Of a DNA stretch of 64,000 nucleotides, positions 34,054-43,274 are shown piece after piece. The DNA lies in assembly GCF_965138225.1 (NCBI RefSeq), contig NZ_CBCSAX010000003.1; one strand, given 5' to 3'. Under the pieces are notes generated by a model. That model was given only the letters and a program-made list of their open reading frames with translations. It had not been told where the DNA came from and made no database searches. The position numbers and the translations under genes are program-made. Every line of letters begins with the position of its first letter. Positions within the stretch are counted from its first letter, which is position 1. The DNA comes from Helicobacter_D ganmani (GTDB lineage: Bacteria; Campylobacterota; Campylobacteria; Campylobacterales; Helicobacteraceae).

Positions 34054-35673
34054 CTACAAGCCCTCTAAGCGCAAATTGCTAATGCGTTTAAATCCCTCTA
34101 AAACCTCAAAAACCTCTTTAGATTCTATGATTTGCTTTGCCCTAAAGAATCCCTCTTTTAGCGATTCCACTTGCTCACACACGCACAAAGCCGCCCCGAG
34201 ATTTAGCGCGACTAAATCAAGCTTAGGCGATGGCAAGGCGTTAAAAATATCCTTTGTGATTCTTAGATTCTCCTGCGCGTCCCCGCCACATAGCATAGAA
34301 TAACTAGCAAAATTCAATCCAACTTCTATTGGATTAAAAATATAAGTCTTAATCGCCCCATTGCGCAACTCCGTGATTTGTGTCGGCGCACAGAGCGAGA
34401 TTTCATCAAGTCCATCTAGTCCGCTAACTACCATTGCGCGTTTAATCCCTAGAATGCTTAAAGCTCTCGCCATAATCTCTGTGTAAGATTTATCAAACAC
34501 ACCAATTAGCTGGTGCGTAATGGGTGCGGGATTGCTTAGGGGACCGATGAGATTAAAAGCAGTCTTAAAGCCTAAGCTCCCACGAGCTGGTGCGGCGAAG
34601 CGCATAGCAGAATGGAATCTCTGCGCAAAGAGGAAGGTAAGATTTAGCTCCTCATAAGCCTTTTTTGCATTTTGTAGCTCCATATTTGGATTAATTCCAA
34701 GTGTGCTTAGCAAGTCCGCCGAGCCACTCTTAGAAGTAATGGCGCGATTTCCGTGCTTGATGATTCCAAGATTCGCCCCCTTAGCAAGTGTGGCAAGAAG
34801 CAGGGCGCAGGTCGTTGAGACATTAAAGGTTTTCGCACTACTTCCCCCTGTGCCTACCATATCAAACAGAATGCGATTCTTATCCCCAACCTCAAAGCGC
34901 ACTGCCTTTTGCTTCAGCACCGAGGCGAATCCTGCGAGTTCGTATTCATCTACGCCCTTAATTTCAAGGCTTGTAAGAATGCTACCAATTTGCGCATCAC
35001 TCAAATTCCCCTCTGTGAGTTCGTCCATTAGATTATAGCTTTCTTGAAAGTTCAGCGATTCTAATTTTAAGCATTTTTTAAGATAGTCTTTAATCGGAAT
35101 TGGCTCACGCGCATAATGCAGGAAGTTTTGGAGCATTTTAACACCCTCTTTCGTGCCGATAGATTCCGGGTGAAACTGCAATCCTATCAAATGGTATTGC
35201 TTATGTTCCACCGCCATAACTTCGCCATCTTCGCTCACTCCGCTAATGATAAAGCATTCTGGAATCTCGTCCCTTTTGCCCACAAGCGAATGGTAACGCG
35301 CAATAGGAGTGTTTGGACTAATATGGCGAAAGATTCCTTTTTGATTATGTTTTAGCGGCTCTACCTTGCCGTGAATAATATTTTTCGCATTTTTGATTTC
35401 CACACCAAAAGCCGCTAAAATCGCCTGATGTCCTAGACAAATCCCCAAAATTGGATAGATTCCCTTAAATTTCTGCACGATTTGGATGTTTAATATGGAA
35501 TCCTTAGGCGTTTTGGGTCCTGGTCCTAGCACGATATAGCTTGGATTTAGCGACTCTATCTCCTCTAGGTTAGTTTTGTCGTGGCGCAAGACTTTAATCG
35601 GATAACCAAGAGTGCTAAAGGCTTGGTAAATATTATAGGTAAAAGAATCGTAATTATCAATCAGTAAAATCAC
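34054..35673 (-). CDS. trpGD: Fused anthranilate synthase glutaminase / anthranilate phosphoribosyltransferase
   Basis: A bifunctional 539-residue protein. Residues 1-190 are a class I glutamine amidotransferase (TrpG) that feeds ammonia to TrpE: the nucleophile Cys is in GICLGHQAI and the His-Glu pair in LQFHPESIG. From about residue 200, TrpD attaches anthranilate to PRPP: GTGGSSAKTFNVSTTCALLLA, KHGNRAITSKSGSADLLSTLG and the MRFAAPARGSLGFKTAFNLIGPL region. The start is a GTG overlapping the trpE stop by four bases. The fusion matches the type known from enteric bacteria and C. jejuni. Confidence 0.95.
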   Translation of the reverse strand: MILLIDNYDSFTYNIYQAFSTLGYPIKVLRHDKTNLEEIESLNPSYIVLGPGPKTPKDSILNIQIVQKFKGIYPILGICLGHQAILAAFGVEIKNAKNIIHGKVEPLKHNQKGIFRHISPNTPIARYHSLVGKRDEIPECFIISGVSEDGEVMAVEHKQYHLIGLQFHPESIGTKEGVKMLQNFLHYAREPIPIKDYLKKCLKLESLNFQESYNLMDELTEGNLSDAQIGSILTSLEIKGVDEYELAGFASVLKQKAVRFEVGDKNRILFDMVGTGGSSAKTFNVSTTCALLLATLAKGANLGIIKHGNRAITSKSGSADLLSTLGINPNMELQNAKKAYEELNLTFLFAQRFHSAMRFAAPARGSLGFKTAFNLIGPLSNPAPITHQLIGVFDKSYTEIMARALSILGIKRAMVVSGLDGLDEISLCAPTQITELRNGAIKTYIFNPIEVGLNFASYSMLCGGDAQENLRITKDIFNALPSPKLDLVALNLGAALCVCEQVESLKEGFFRAKQIIESKEVFEVLEGFKRISNLRLEGL

Positions 35674-37190
35674 TTCTCACCCCCTAAAATCGCTTCCACT
35701 AAGGAGCGCATTTTGTTTCTCGTCTCCTCATATTCTGCGTCCTCTGATGAATCCATCACGATTCCGCCTCCTGCTTGAAGATAATATATGCCTTTTTGAT
35801 AAACTGCCGTGCGAATGGCTATCGCAAAGTCCATATCGCCATTTTTGGCAAAATAACCAATCGCGCCTGCGTAAATTGCGCGTTTATGCGTTTCTTGGGA
35901 TTCTATGGTTTGAATGGCTTGAATCTTTGGTGCACCGCTCACCGTCCCGGCAGGGAATGCTGCATAAAGTGCGTCTTTTTTTCTATGCGTCGTCAAATCC
36001 ATTTCACCTTGCACTTCAGAGACTAGGTGCATTACTCTTGCGTATTTTTCAATCACCTTTTCTTTTGTTACGCACACACTTCCCGCCTTTGCCACTTTGC
36101 CCACATCGTTGCGTCCCAAATCTAGCAACATTAAATGCTCGGCATTTTCTTTCTCATTTGCCTTTAATTCCTCCTCTAGCTTGGAATCCTCTAGGGCATT
36201 CTTGCCTCTAGCACGTGTCCCGGCGATTGGGCGAATCGTAACTTGTGCAGAATTTAGCGCAGTCTCTTTCACGCGCACAAGCACTTCAGGCGAACTTCCG
36301 ATAATCTCAAAATCCCCGAAGTTGAAATAATACATATAAGGGCTTGGATTTGCAATGCGTAGATTCATATAGGCTTGTAAAGGTGGTAGAGTGCTTGTAA
36401 TCTCCAAACTTTGGCTTGGCACACATTGGAGTAAATTACCCTTATAAATTTCTTTTTTTATTGTTTGCACCATTTTTATATAATAAGATTTCTTATCTTT
36501 AGAAGTAATGGCGGAATGATACTTTTGCGTAGGTTTATCCGACAAACTCAAATGCTCTAATGTAGATGCTAACTCCTGCATTCTTTTTTGAGTATCTTGC
36601 GGTTTGGATTCTCCCTTAAAACTTACACAAAGAATATAAAGTGATTCATAAAAATGGTCAAAGATGACAAAATCTCGCCCGAAAATAAAGGCATTTTCGC
36701 TCACTTCATAGAGTGTGGGATTATTAAATTCTACCTCCTCAATCTCGCTAAAAAACTCATATCCCAAATACCCAACGCCTCCTAATGGCAAATGCAGGGA
36801 TTCTATCTCTGTGCTAGGGATATTCTCCGAATCTAGCTCTGGCGTTAATGTGGCAAAAGCCTCTAAGAAATCTAAAAATTTAGGATTCTGTGGCAGAGTG
36901 AAGCTGCCGATTTGTTTAATTTTGCCTAAATCGTGCTTCTTTAAATTTTGCCCACTAGAATCCTCACACAAAAAGACTTTGCCCCGCTCTTTTATGATTC
37001 TAAAAGCTTCTTTAAGCACAAGAATAGAAAACCGCCCCTTGCCGGTATCCAAAAACGCAGATTCAAGTAAAATAGGCGCATTCATTGCCTCGCAAACCAT
37101 TAGAGGCGTGAGCTTGGAGGCAGAGATTTTTTGAATGCTAAAACTCGGGGCTGCTCCTTGATTTTTGGGATTTTTTAGAAACTCAAACAT
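35670..37190 (-). CDS. trpE: Anthranilate synthase component I
   Basis: Converts chorismate and ammonia to anthranilate, the first step of tryptophan synthesis. It has 506 residues. The C-terminal chorismate-binding domain is well conserved: LQCVPSQSLEI, IGSSPEVLVRVKETALNSAQVTIRPIAGTRARG, LMLLDLGRNDVGKVA, YAAFPAGTVSGAPK near residue 412 and YAGAIGYF. The N-terminal part contains LLESAFLDTGKGRFS, which matches the tryptophan feedback site (LLES) of regulated enzymes. It is the first gene of the minus-strand trp cluster. No tryptophan-rich leader peptide is visible in the 166 bp upstream. Confidence 0.95.
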   Translation of the reverse strand: MFEFLKNPKNQGAAPSFSIQKISASKLTPLMVCEAMNAPILLESAFLDTGKGRFSILVLKEAFRIIKERGKVFLCEDSSGQNLKKHDLGKIKQIGSFTLPQNPKFLDFLEAFATLTPELDSENIPSTEIESLHLPLGGVGYLGYEFFSEIEEVEFNNPTLYEVSENAFIFGRDFVIFDHFYESLYILCVSFKGESKPQDTQKRMQELASTLEHLSLSDKPTQKYHSAITSKDKKSYYIKMVQTIKKEIYKGNLLQCVPSQSLEITSTLPPLQAYMNLRIANPSPYMYYFNFGDFEIIGSSPEVLVRVKETALNSAQVTIRPIAGTRARGKNALEDSKLEEELKANEKENAEHLMLLDLGRNDVGKVAKAGSVCVTKEKVIEKYARVMHLVSEVQGEMDLTTHRKKDALYAAFPAGTVSGAPKIQAIQTIESQETHKRAIYAGAIGYFAKNGDMDFAIAIRTAVYQKGIYYLQAGGGIVMDSSEDAEYEETRNKMRSLVEAILGGEK

Positions 37191-37357
37191 AACACTTCTT
37201 TATTGATTAAGGATTTTGCGCGGATTCTACAATATTAACATTAAAAAATTAATATAATCTCAAGAATTAATCTAGCAAAAAGATAAAAAATTAAAGACAA
37301 TGGATTAAGAAATGCTTTTTGTTTAAAATTCTGCATATCTTATTTTAAAGAGCTAAA

Positions 37358-37980
37358 ATGACAAGAAAATTTTTAAGTCTTGCATTAGCTAATGTTTGGA
37401 TTGGCGTTGAAGGCTATGGCGGACATAGCTATGATAGTGTAAATTTGCAGGAAACAACGCAACACAATTATCATCTGAAGGAGTGGATTTAAATGGAGAT
37501 AATATCGTAGATGGTTTTTATTAATTATTGGGATATTTCAAAACCTGCTAATACCAATGGAACATTTGAGTTTAAATCTATTTCTATGTAGAGAATCAAG
37601 AATCGCAAAAATCTGGTTTTGCAAATTTTGGTGATTTTTTAAGGCAAGTTGGCGTGGATTTTTATAGTGAAGAGTGGCAAACGATGTTCGTAGCACAACT
37701 TGTCTCTGCGATTCAACAATATGCAAAAGAAAACAATATGGACATTCTTAAAGTGAATTGGCAGAGGGCAAATGTAAGTTGGAATCAAAGTTTTGTGAGT
37801 GCTTCTAGTAGTGAGCAAAAAGAAATGTTAGAAAATGTGCTAGGAGTTTTGGAATCTGAAAGCGCGATTCAAAAAGGCTTGTATATAGGAGAGACAGAAA
37901 GCCCAGCCATTGACATTTTAAGCGAGATTCTGTATCATAGATTGCTTTATCTACACACAAATTCATTAAAAGGATTATAA
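37358..37980 (+). pseudogene. Locus D: degraded accessory exported-protein gene
   Basis: About 207 codons survive in alternating frames, which shows a broken gene. Frame 0 from the ATG at 37358 gives a hydrophobic start (MTRKFLSLALANVWIGVEGYGG) and stops at 37490. Frame 2 covers 37447-37521 with GVDLNGDNIVDGFY, a DxNxDxxxD calcium-loop-like stretch. Frame 0 again gives WDISKPANTNGTFEFKS (about 37517-37575). Frame 2 is then open from 37576 to the TAA at 37978. At least three frameshifts are needed to join them. The C-terminal part is nearly identical to the segment at the window start (1-103). The stop codon overlaps the trpCF start (TAATG). The C-terminal 108 codons could still be translated from a GTG at 37654. 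Confidence 0.75.
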
Positions 37981-39497
37981 TGCAACCTAACGCAATGCCA
38001 ACGATTTTAAAAGAGATTTTAGATAAAAAGCAAAAGGTTGCTTTGCGCTCTTGTGAGCGCACAACTCCGCTAAATGCGCCAAATCTTGATTCTACTTTTA
38101 TGATTGCAGAGATTAAAAGGGCAAGTCCAAGTGCGGGAAATATTGGTGTGATTTCAAATCCTAGCGCACTTGCAAAAGAGTATTTGCAAGGGGGAGCGGG
38201 AGCAATTTCTGTGCTGTGTGAGAATGATTATTTCAAGGGGGATTTAGAGGATTTAAAGGAAGTTAAACTTGCAAATCCTAACGCCTGTGTCTTGCGAAAA
38301 GATTTTGTTACGCAATTAGGGCAAATCAAGGAAGCTTACGATTTTGGCGCGGATATGGTGTTGCTGATTGCTGCGGTTTTTATTGGAAAAAACAACCCCT
38401 ATGGTGGGTTTTTGCAGCTACGCGCACTTTATGAAAAATGTTTGGAGTTGGGTTTAACGCCTTTGGTGGAAGTGCATAATGCGCTAGAGGTGGATTTTAT
38501 CACCCCTTTGGGAGCAAAACTTATTGGGATTAATTCGCGCAATCTGCATACTTTTGTGATTGATAGAATCCAAGCCTATTGCCTCTTAAACCAAATCCAG
38601 GCAAAAAATCCGCAAAGCAAGGTGATTTTTGAATCCTCCTTACTTTGCAATTTTGATGGGTTTATTGTGGGAAATTTAGGGTTTAATGGAATCTTATGTG
38701 GGAGTTATTTGGTAAAAAATCATAAACCCAAGCTTGCTTTAGAGAAATTAAAAAGAGCGATAGAATGTGGAAAAAACTCTCCCAATGCCTTTTATCAAAA
38801 TGTCTTTAGATTGCTAAATTCGCCTTTAGGATTCTTAAAAATTTGCGGAATCACAAACACACAAGACGCACTGATGTGTGCAGAGGCTTTGCAAGAATTA
38901 AAGCCTTTTTATGCAAAGGATAAAATTGCTGCTTTAGGATTTATCATAGAGCCAAAATCTCCAAGATATATCGCAATAGAGTATATCAGAGAAATCGCAA
39001 GAGAGTTGGAGAGATTTTCTAATATTCTTAAAATCATTGTGCTAAAAGACGATGAAAACCAAATGCAAACCGCGATAGAGTTGTATCAAGAGGGCGTAGT
39101 TGATGCGCTACAACTCCATAGTGTTAAAGATTCTTGTTTTGGTGGGGTGGAGTTAAGGGAGGCGGATTTCGCCTTTTATGAGGTTTGGAATGTGGAGTGT
39201 GCAGAGGATTTGGGTAAGTTTATCAGCCCTTTTGTGCTGTTGGATTCTAAAAGTGCATTGGGTGGGGGCAGTGGGAAAGGGATTGATTTAGATGTTTTGG
39301 AATCTTTAAAGGCAAGAGTGCAAACTCTATGTGTCGCTGGTGGCGTAGGTGTGGATAATGTGGAATCCTTAAGGCAGATTGGCGCAAAAATGCTAGATAT
39401 TAATTCTAGCATAGAATCAAAAGTCGGCAAAAAGGATTCTGTGAAATTGCAAAAACTCCTTGCAATTCTAAAAAAGCGAGGTGAAATGTGCGTTTAA
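37980..39497 (+). CDS. trpCF: Fused indole-3-glycerol phosphate synthase / phosphoribosylanthranilate isomerase
   Basis: A bifunctional 505-residue enzyme for two consecutive tryptophan steps. TrpC (residues 1 to about 265) has MIAEIKRASPSAGNIG, AISVLCENDYFKGDLEDL, CVLRKDFV, and LIGINSRNLHTF with FESSLL. TrpF starts near residue 283 with LKICGITNTQDALMC, then ALGFIIEPKSPRYI and VAGGVGVDNVESLRQ. The gene is on the opposite strand to trpE-trpGD-trpB-trpA. Its ATG overlaps the stop of the degraded locus D gene, so its translation may depend on ribosomes finishing that remnant. Some residues differ from usual (ALGFII for GFIF), but the core is intact. Confidence 0.94.
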   Translation: MQPNAMPTILKEILDKKQKVALRSCERTTPLNAPNLDSTFMIAEIKRASPSAGNIGVISNPSALAKEYLQGGAGAISVLCENDYFKGDLEDLKEVKLANPNACVLRKDFVTQLGQIKEAYDFGADMVLLIAAVFIGKNNPYGGFLQLRALYEKCLELGLTPLVEVHNALEVDFITPLGAKLIGINSRNLHTFVIDRIQAYCLLNQIQAKNPQSKVIFESSLLCNFDGFIVGNLGFNGILCGSYLVKNHKPKLALEKLKRAIECGKNSPNAFYQNVFRLLNSPLGFLKICGITNTQDALMCAEALQELKPFYAKDKIAALGFIIEPKSPRYIAIEYIREIARELERFSNILKIIVLKDDENQMQTAIELYQEGVVDALQLHSVKDSCFGGVELREADFAFYEVWNVECAEDLGKFISPFVLLDSKSALGGGSGKGIDLDVLESLKARVQTLCVAGGVGVDNVESLRQIGAKMLDINSSIESKVGKKDSVKLQKLLAILKKRGEMCV

Positions 39498-40159
39498 ATG
39501 GGCTTTTCATAGGGAAAATTGCAAGATATTCTTGTGGTAAAACTTCTTTTTTGAGTGCGATGAAAGGGCGTGAGGTGGAATCGCTAGAAATTACCCATCA
39601 AGGGATTGTAGGAAATGAAATCGCCGATACAATCCATCACGGAGGGGCAAACAAGGCTGTTTTCGCTTACGATGTGGAATCGTATGCGCAGTGGCGCAAG
39701 TGTTTAGGCTTGAAGATTCCTTATGGAGGAATGGGCGAGAATCTTTTGCTAGAGGAGGTAAAGGCGGGGGATTTATGCGTGGGGGATAGGCTTTGTTTTG
39801 AGAATGGAGTAATATTAGAGATTTCTATGCCGCGTGTGCAGTGCTTTAAGATTCCGAGTTTGTATCCAAGCCCACAGGACAAAAACGCGTTAGCAAAATT
39901 TCTTTTTGAAACAGGTTGTGTTGGGTTTTATTTGCGCGTGATACAAGGCGGCAGGATTCAAAAGGATTCTGCTATTTGTTTAGAATCCGCTCAAGATTCC
40001 ACAACTCTGCAATGTGCGCACCAAACCTACAAAAATCCAAGTAAAGAATCCCTCCAAGCCTTATTAGCCAATCCAAAACTAGCGCAAGAGTTTAAAAGAA
40101 ATGTAGAATCGCGCTTGAGGACTAGGGAGTCTAGTTTGCTAGATTGGCAACTTAGTTGA
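39488..40159 (+). CDS. MOSC-domain protein, YiiM-like
   Basis: A 223-residue MOSC-fold protein related to YiiM and molybdenum-cofactor-binding proteins. It has VESLEITHQGIVGNEIADTIHHGGANKAVFAY, YGGMGENLLLEEVKAGDLCVGDRLCFENGVILEIS and MPRVQCFKIP, all typical. YiiM reduces N-hydroxylated base analogues and other compounds with the molybdenum cofactor; the substrate here is unknown. The start is a GTG overlapping the trpCF end by 10 nt, so it is in the same transcript. Confidence 0.85.
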   Translation: MRLNGLFIGKIARYSCGKTSFLSAMKGREVESLEITHQGIVGNEIADTIHHGGANKAVFAYDVESYAQWRKCLGLKIPYGGMGENLLLEEVKAGDLCVGDRLCFENGVILEISMPRVQCFKIPSLYPSPQDKNALAKFLFETGCVGFYLRVIQGGRIQKDSAICLESAQDSTTLQCAHQTYKNPSKESLQALLANPKLAQEFKRNVESRLRTRESSLLDWQLS

Positions 40160-40229
40160 AGCTAAGTTTGATAGAACAAGGATTTTTGCTTGACTTTCAT
40201 CGAATTGTATAAATAAAATGATTGTAGTT

Positions 40230-40796
40230 TTACCCTAAAAAATACCGAATAGAGGCAAAATTTTGGATTTTTGTTGTGGCGATTTCTTGGAGTTGTGCTT
40301 GTGTGATGATTCCACCTAGTGCAAAAAGTTCTGCTTTTAGATTTTTAGGTTCAATGCTGTTTAAAAAATCAATGCCCAGAGGAGTGCCTTTATTTGGGGT
40401 TTTAAAGATTGGGCTAATCGTGATTCCATTTGCACCTTGTTTATCGGCTTCTTGGATTTCTTGAAGTGAATGTGCGCTGAAAAATACTAGGGGCAGCTTT
40501 TCTCGCGCAGCTTTGATTTGTCGTATTTGCGTGCCATTGCAATGCACCCCATCAAAGCCGAACTCAAGAGCTAAGTCTAGGTTGGAGTTAAGGAGGCTTG
40601 AGATTCCATAAGAGCGGTTGAGGTTTAAAAAAACTTCCATTAGTGCAGGGTTAAAATGTGATTCCTTGTCGCGATAGGCAGCAAAATCAATAGAATGTTT
40701 TTGAAGGATTCTAATATAAAAGTCGTGAAATTCTGAAGGAGTTTTGGGGTAAAGCGTAGGTTCGGTGATGAGGTAAGCCTTAATGGGCTTCCTCAC
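40230..40796 (-). CDS. Thiamine phosphate synthase-like protein
   Basis: A 188-residue TIM-barrel protein of the ThiE/TenI family. Visible parts are AAYRDKESHFNPA, LALEFGFDGVHCNGTQI, FSAHSLQEIQEADKQGANGITISPIFKTPNKGTPLG and ELFALGGI. The usual ThiE motif with INDR is replaced by LLNSNLDLA, and the chain is shorter than typical enzymes (about 210). So it may be a TenI-like relative rather than a full thiamine phosphate synthase. Its start overlaps the atpB end by 17 nt. Confidence 0.75.
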   Translation of the reverse strand: MRKPIKAYLITEPTLYPKTPSEFHDFYIRILQKHSIDFAAYRDKESHFNPALMEVFLNLNRSYGISSLLNSNLDLALEFGFDGVHCNGTQIRQIKAAREKLPLVFFSAHSLQEIQEADKQGANGITISPIFKTPNKGTPLGIDFLNSIEPKNLKAELFALGGIITQAQLQEIATTKIQNFASIRYFLG

Positions 40797-41463
40797 TTAC
40801 CAAAACGGCACCTGCTAAGAATACATAAGTCAGAATCATAAAGATGAAAGCTTGCAAAAATGCCATAAAAGTTAGCAGCAAATACGCTGGAAGTGGTGCA
40901 ACCCAAGGAGCAAGCATTAACATTACAAGCAAGAACATATCATCTCCCTTGATATTTCCAAAGAGACGAAAAGAGAGAGAGACTAATCTTGAGCAGTGAG
41001 AGATGATTTCAATAGGGAACATCAGTGGGGCTAATGGTTTAATAGGACCAGCAAAATGCGCAAAATATTTTACGATTCCAAAGGTGCGGATTCCTTCAAA
41101 GTTATAAAATACAAATACAACAAGTGCGAGTGTAAGCGTAAAGCTAAGGCTAGAGGAGGGTGCTTCAAATCCCGGAATGATTCCGATGAGGTTAGCCAAA
41201 CATACAAAAAGTGCGATTGTTGCAGTAAGAGGCAAATATTTGCGTGCTTTCTCCTCGCCAATCACATCTTTTGCCATAAAAATAACCCCACCCAAAAATG
41301 CTTCAAAGATATTTTGCATTGTGCCGGGCACAACTTGTAGTTTTGAAGTAGCAAGTTTAGCTAAAATAATTGCAATAATTGCGACTAAAATTGTATGAGA
41401 TGCGATAATAAAATCGTGGTCGTGGCTAACCAATCCTAGAAAAGTAAATAATCTTCCGTCCAT
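40780..41463 (-). CDS. atpB: ATP synthase F0 subunit a
   Basis: Stator subunit of the proton channel. The 227 residues have five to six membrane spans and the essential Arg region CSRLVSLSFRLFGNIKGDDM. Segments such as QNIFEAFLGGVIFMAKDVIGEEKARKYLPLTATIALFV and LLTFMAFLQAFIFMILTYVFLAGAV are typical. As in other Campylobacterota, atpB is separate from the main atp operon. It is preceded by the RDD gene and followed by the ThiE-like gene on the same strand. Confidence 0.95.
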   Translation of the reverse strand: MDGRLFTFLGLVSHDHDFIIASHTILVAIIAIILAKLATSKLQVVPGTMQNIFEAFLGGVIFMAKDVIGEEKARKYLPLTATIALFVCLANLIGIIPGFEAPSSSLSFTLTLALVVFVFYNFEGIRTFGIVKYFAHFAGPIKPLAPLMFPIEIISHCSRLVSLSFRLFGNIKGDDMFLLVMLMLAPWVAPLPAYLLLTFMAFLQAFIFMILTYVFLAGAVLVSEEAH

Positions 41464-41518
41464 AACTAATACTCCTTTAAAAGTGAATAATTATGCCAAA
41501 AATAAATTTAATAGAAAA

Positions 41519-42052
41519 TTAACCTTTTTTGAGAATGAGGGTTTTGAGCAAAATATCGTGCAATGCTTTTTTGTCTCTGCGCCACAAAGGCATAAAGATT
41601 CCTACGATACTGACGCCAGAGAGAAGAAAAGCAAAGAATCGCAAAAGAGCAAAAGCAAATGTTACATTTTTTCCATTTTCTCTGACAATCCATAGATTAT
41701 AAGCCTTTTTGCCCGGTGTTTGTCCTTTGAATGCCAAAAGCAAGGCGACAAGGATTCCATAAATCAAAACTCCGCTAAAGGGAGCCCAAGTGGAATCACG
41801 GAATCCTTGCGCACTGCCGACGACAACATAAGTTAAAAAATATAAAAGCGGCAAGTAAATCATAAAAGTATCAATCACTTGTGCTTTGCCTCTCTCCCAA
41901 AAATTGGCGATTTGCAAAGAGTCAGACGAGTTTTGTTCTAATTCTTGTATGAGCCGATGAGGTAAGGCATTGGTTGGTGGGAGAGCGGAATTTGCCTTAT
42001 GTTTGGCTTGTGTTGGAGGTTTTGGATTTTGTTTGACTTTTCTCCAACGCAT
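41519..42052 (-). CDS. RDD-family membrane protein
   Basis: A 177-residue protein. A charged N-terminal tail of about 60 residues (Pro/Ala/Lys-rich) is followed by an RDD domain: RGKAQVIDTFMIYLPLLYFL, a second hydrophobic span, and GQTPGKKAYNLWIV with a third. The family is of unknown or mixed function; some members are sodium/proton antiporters. It sits between pyrE and atpB, an arrangement also found in H. pylori as far as I recall (RDD next to pyrE-frr-secG). Confidence 0.85.
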   Translation of the reverse strand: MRWRKVKQNPKPPTQAKHKANSALPPTNALPHRLIQELEQNSSDSLQIANFWERGKAQVIDTFMIYLPLLYFLTYVVVGSAQGFRDSTWAPFSGVLIYGILVALLLAFKGQTPGKKAYNLWIVRENGKNVTFAFALLRFFAFLLSGVSIVGIFMPLWRRDKKALHDILLKTLILKKG

Positions 42053-42070
42053 TTTTTATCCTTAGGATTC

Positions 42071-42682
42071 TTAATTGCCCCGACTTCCGGGTTTAATCGC
42101 TACCTTTCCTTGTCGGCATAAAGGGCAATCTTGCGCTTCAAAGGTTTCAAAAATAAAATCCTCTAATGCAAAAAGTGGCAAACTAGGATTGAGTTTGCAT
42201 TCTTTGGCTTCAAATTGATGAGAGCTTTGGTAGCGATTGCAAATCCCGCGATTTGCCAAGGCAGCATATCCTACGACTTGTGCGCCAAGTTTTTCTACGA
42301 CTTGTGCAGATTCCCTAGCCGAACCACCCGTGGTAATAATGTCTTCACACACAAGAATTTTCTCGTTTGGCTTGATTTCAAATCCCCGCCTTAAAGTCAT
42401 TATGCCATTCACGCGTTCTGTGAAAATAAAACGCACTCTAAGCGCGCGCGCAAGCTCGTAGCCTGCTAGGATTCCACCAAGTGCGGGAGAGCATACGCAA
42501 TCCACCTTGATTTTAGAATCTTGAATGATTTTTGCTAAAGCCACACCTAATTCTTCAGCCGTTTTTGGATTTTCTAGTACCTTTGCAGATTGCAAATAAA
42601 AGGGAGAATGTCTCCCGCTACTAAGCAAAAAATGCCCTTCTAAAAGCGCACCAGCGTTTTTGTAGATTTGTGTAATATTCAT
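42071..42682 (-). CDS. pyrE: Orotate phosphoribosyltransferase
   Basis: Adds ribose phosphate to orotate in pyrimidine synthesis. The 203 residues include HFLLSSGRHSPFYLQSAKV at the orotate and catalytic loop, VCSPALGGILAGYELARAL, FTERVNGIMTLRRGFEIKP and the PRPP site ILVCEDIITTGGSARES. The C-terminal tail has three Cys with CPLCRQGK at the end, as in many Campylobacterota PyrE proteins. It lies between frr and the RDD gene. Confidence 0.94.
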   Translation of the reverse strand: MNITQIYKNAGALLEGHFLLSSGRHSPFYLQSAKVLENPKTAEELGVALAKIIQDSKIKVDCVCSPALGGILAGYELARALRVRFIFTERVNGIMTLRRGFEIKPNEKILVCEDIITTGGSARESAQVVEKLGAQVVGYAALANRGICNRYQSSHQFEAKECKLNPSLPLFALEDFIFETFEAQDCPLCRQGKVAIKPGSRGN

Positions 42683-42703
42683 TAGAGATTCCTTACTTTA
42701 AGG

Positions 42704-43264
42704 CTAGATTTTGAGCAATTCCTCTTCTTTGTGTTTGACTAGTTCGTCAATCTTTTTTACTGCCTCATCGGTGAATTTTTGAATTTCCTCTTGCCCTCTT
42801 TTAGCCTCATCTTCGCTGATAGCTTTGTCTTTTTCTAGTTTTTTGACTTTGTCGTTAGAATCTTTGCGAATATTCCGAATTGCTACTTTTGCTTTTTCGC
42901 CAATGTTTTTCGCCTCTTTCGCGATTTCCTTGCGCTGTTCGCTTGTCATCGGAGGAAAAAAGAGCTTGATAGTTTCGCCATCATTGTTTGGATTGACACC
43001 GATGTTTGCTTCTTGAATCGTGCGTTCAATGTCTTTGAGCAAGTTTTTCTCCCAAGGAGTGATGACAATTGTGCTTGCATCTTGTGCAATGACAGAACCT
43101 ACTTGATTAAGCGGAGTGGGTGTATCGTAATAATCAATGCGAATAGAATCTAAAATCGCAATAGAAACTTTACCACTACGTAAAGTGCTAAATTCTTTTT
43201 TCATTGCCTCAATGCTTTTATTCATTGTTTCTTTTGTATGTGTGTAGATTTCTTGTAATTCCAT
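42704..43264 (-). CDS. frr: Ribosome recycling factor
   Basis: Splits the terminated ribosome together with EF-G. The 186 residues start at the ATG at 43264 (MELQEIYTHTKETMNKS). The family blocks are STLRSGKVSIAILDSIRIDYYDTPTPLNQVGSV, NDGETIKLFFPPMTSEQRKE and KDSNDKVKKLEKDKAISEDEAKRGQEEIQKFTD. A longer reading by 13 codons overlaps secG and is rejected. It is 10 bp after secG. Confidence 0.96.
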   Translation of the reverse strand: MELQEIYTHTKETMNKSIEAMKKEFSTLRSGKVSIAILDSIRIDYYDTPTPLNQVGSVIAQDASTIVITPWEKNLLKDIERTIQEANIGVNPNNDGETIKLFFPPMTSEQRKEIAKEAKNIGEKAKVAIRNIRKDSNDKVKKLEKDKAISEDEAKRGQEEIQKFTDEAVKKIDELVKHKEEELLKI

Positions 43265-43274
43265 TAGGATTCCT

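Noticed and set aside
37191..37357. trp leader peptide before trpE
   Set aside because: No short frame with Trp codons is present on the minus strand in this gap.
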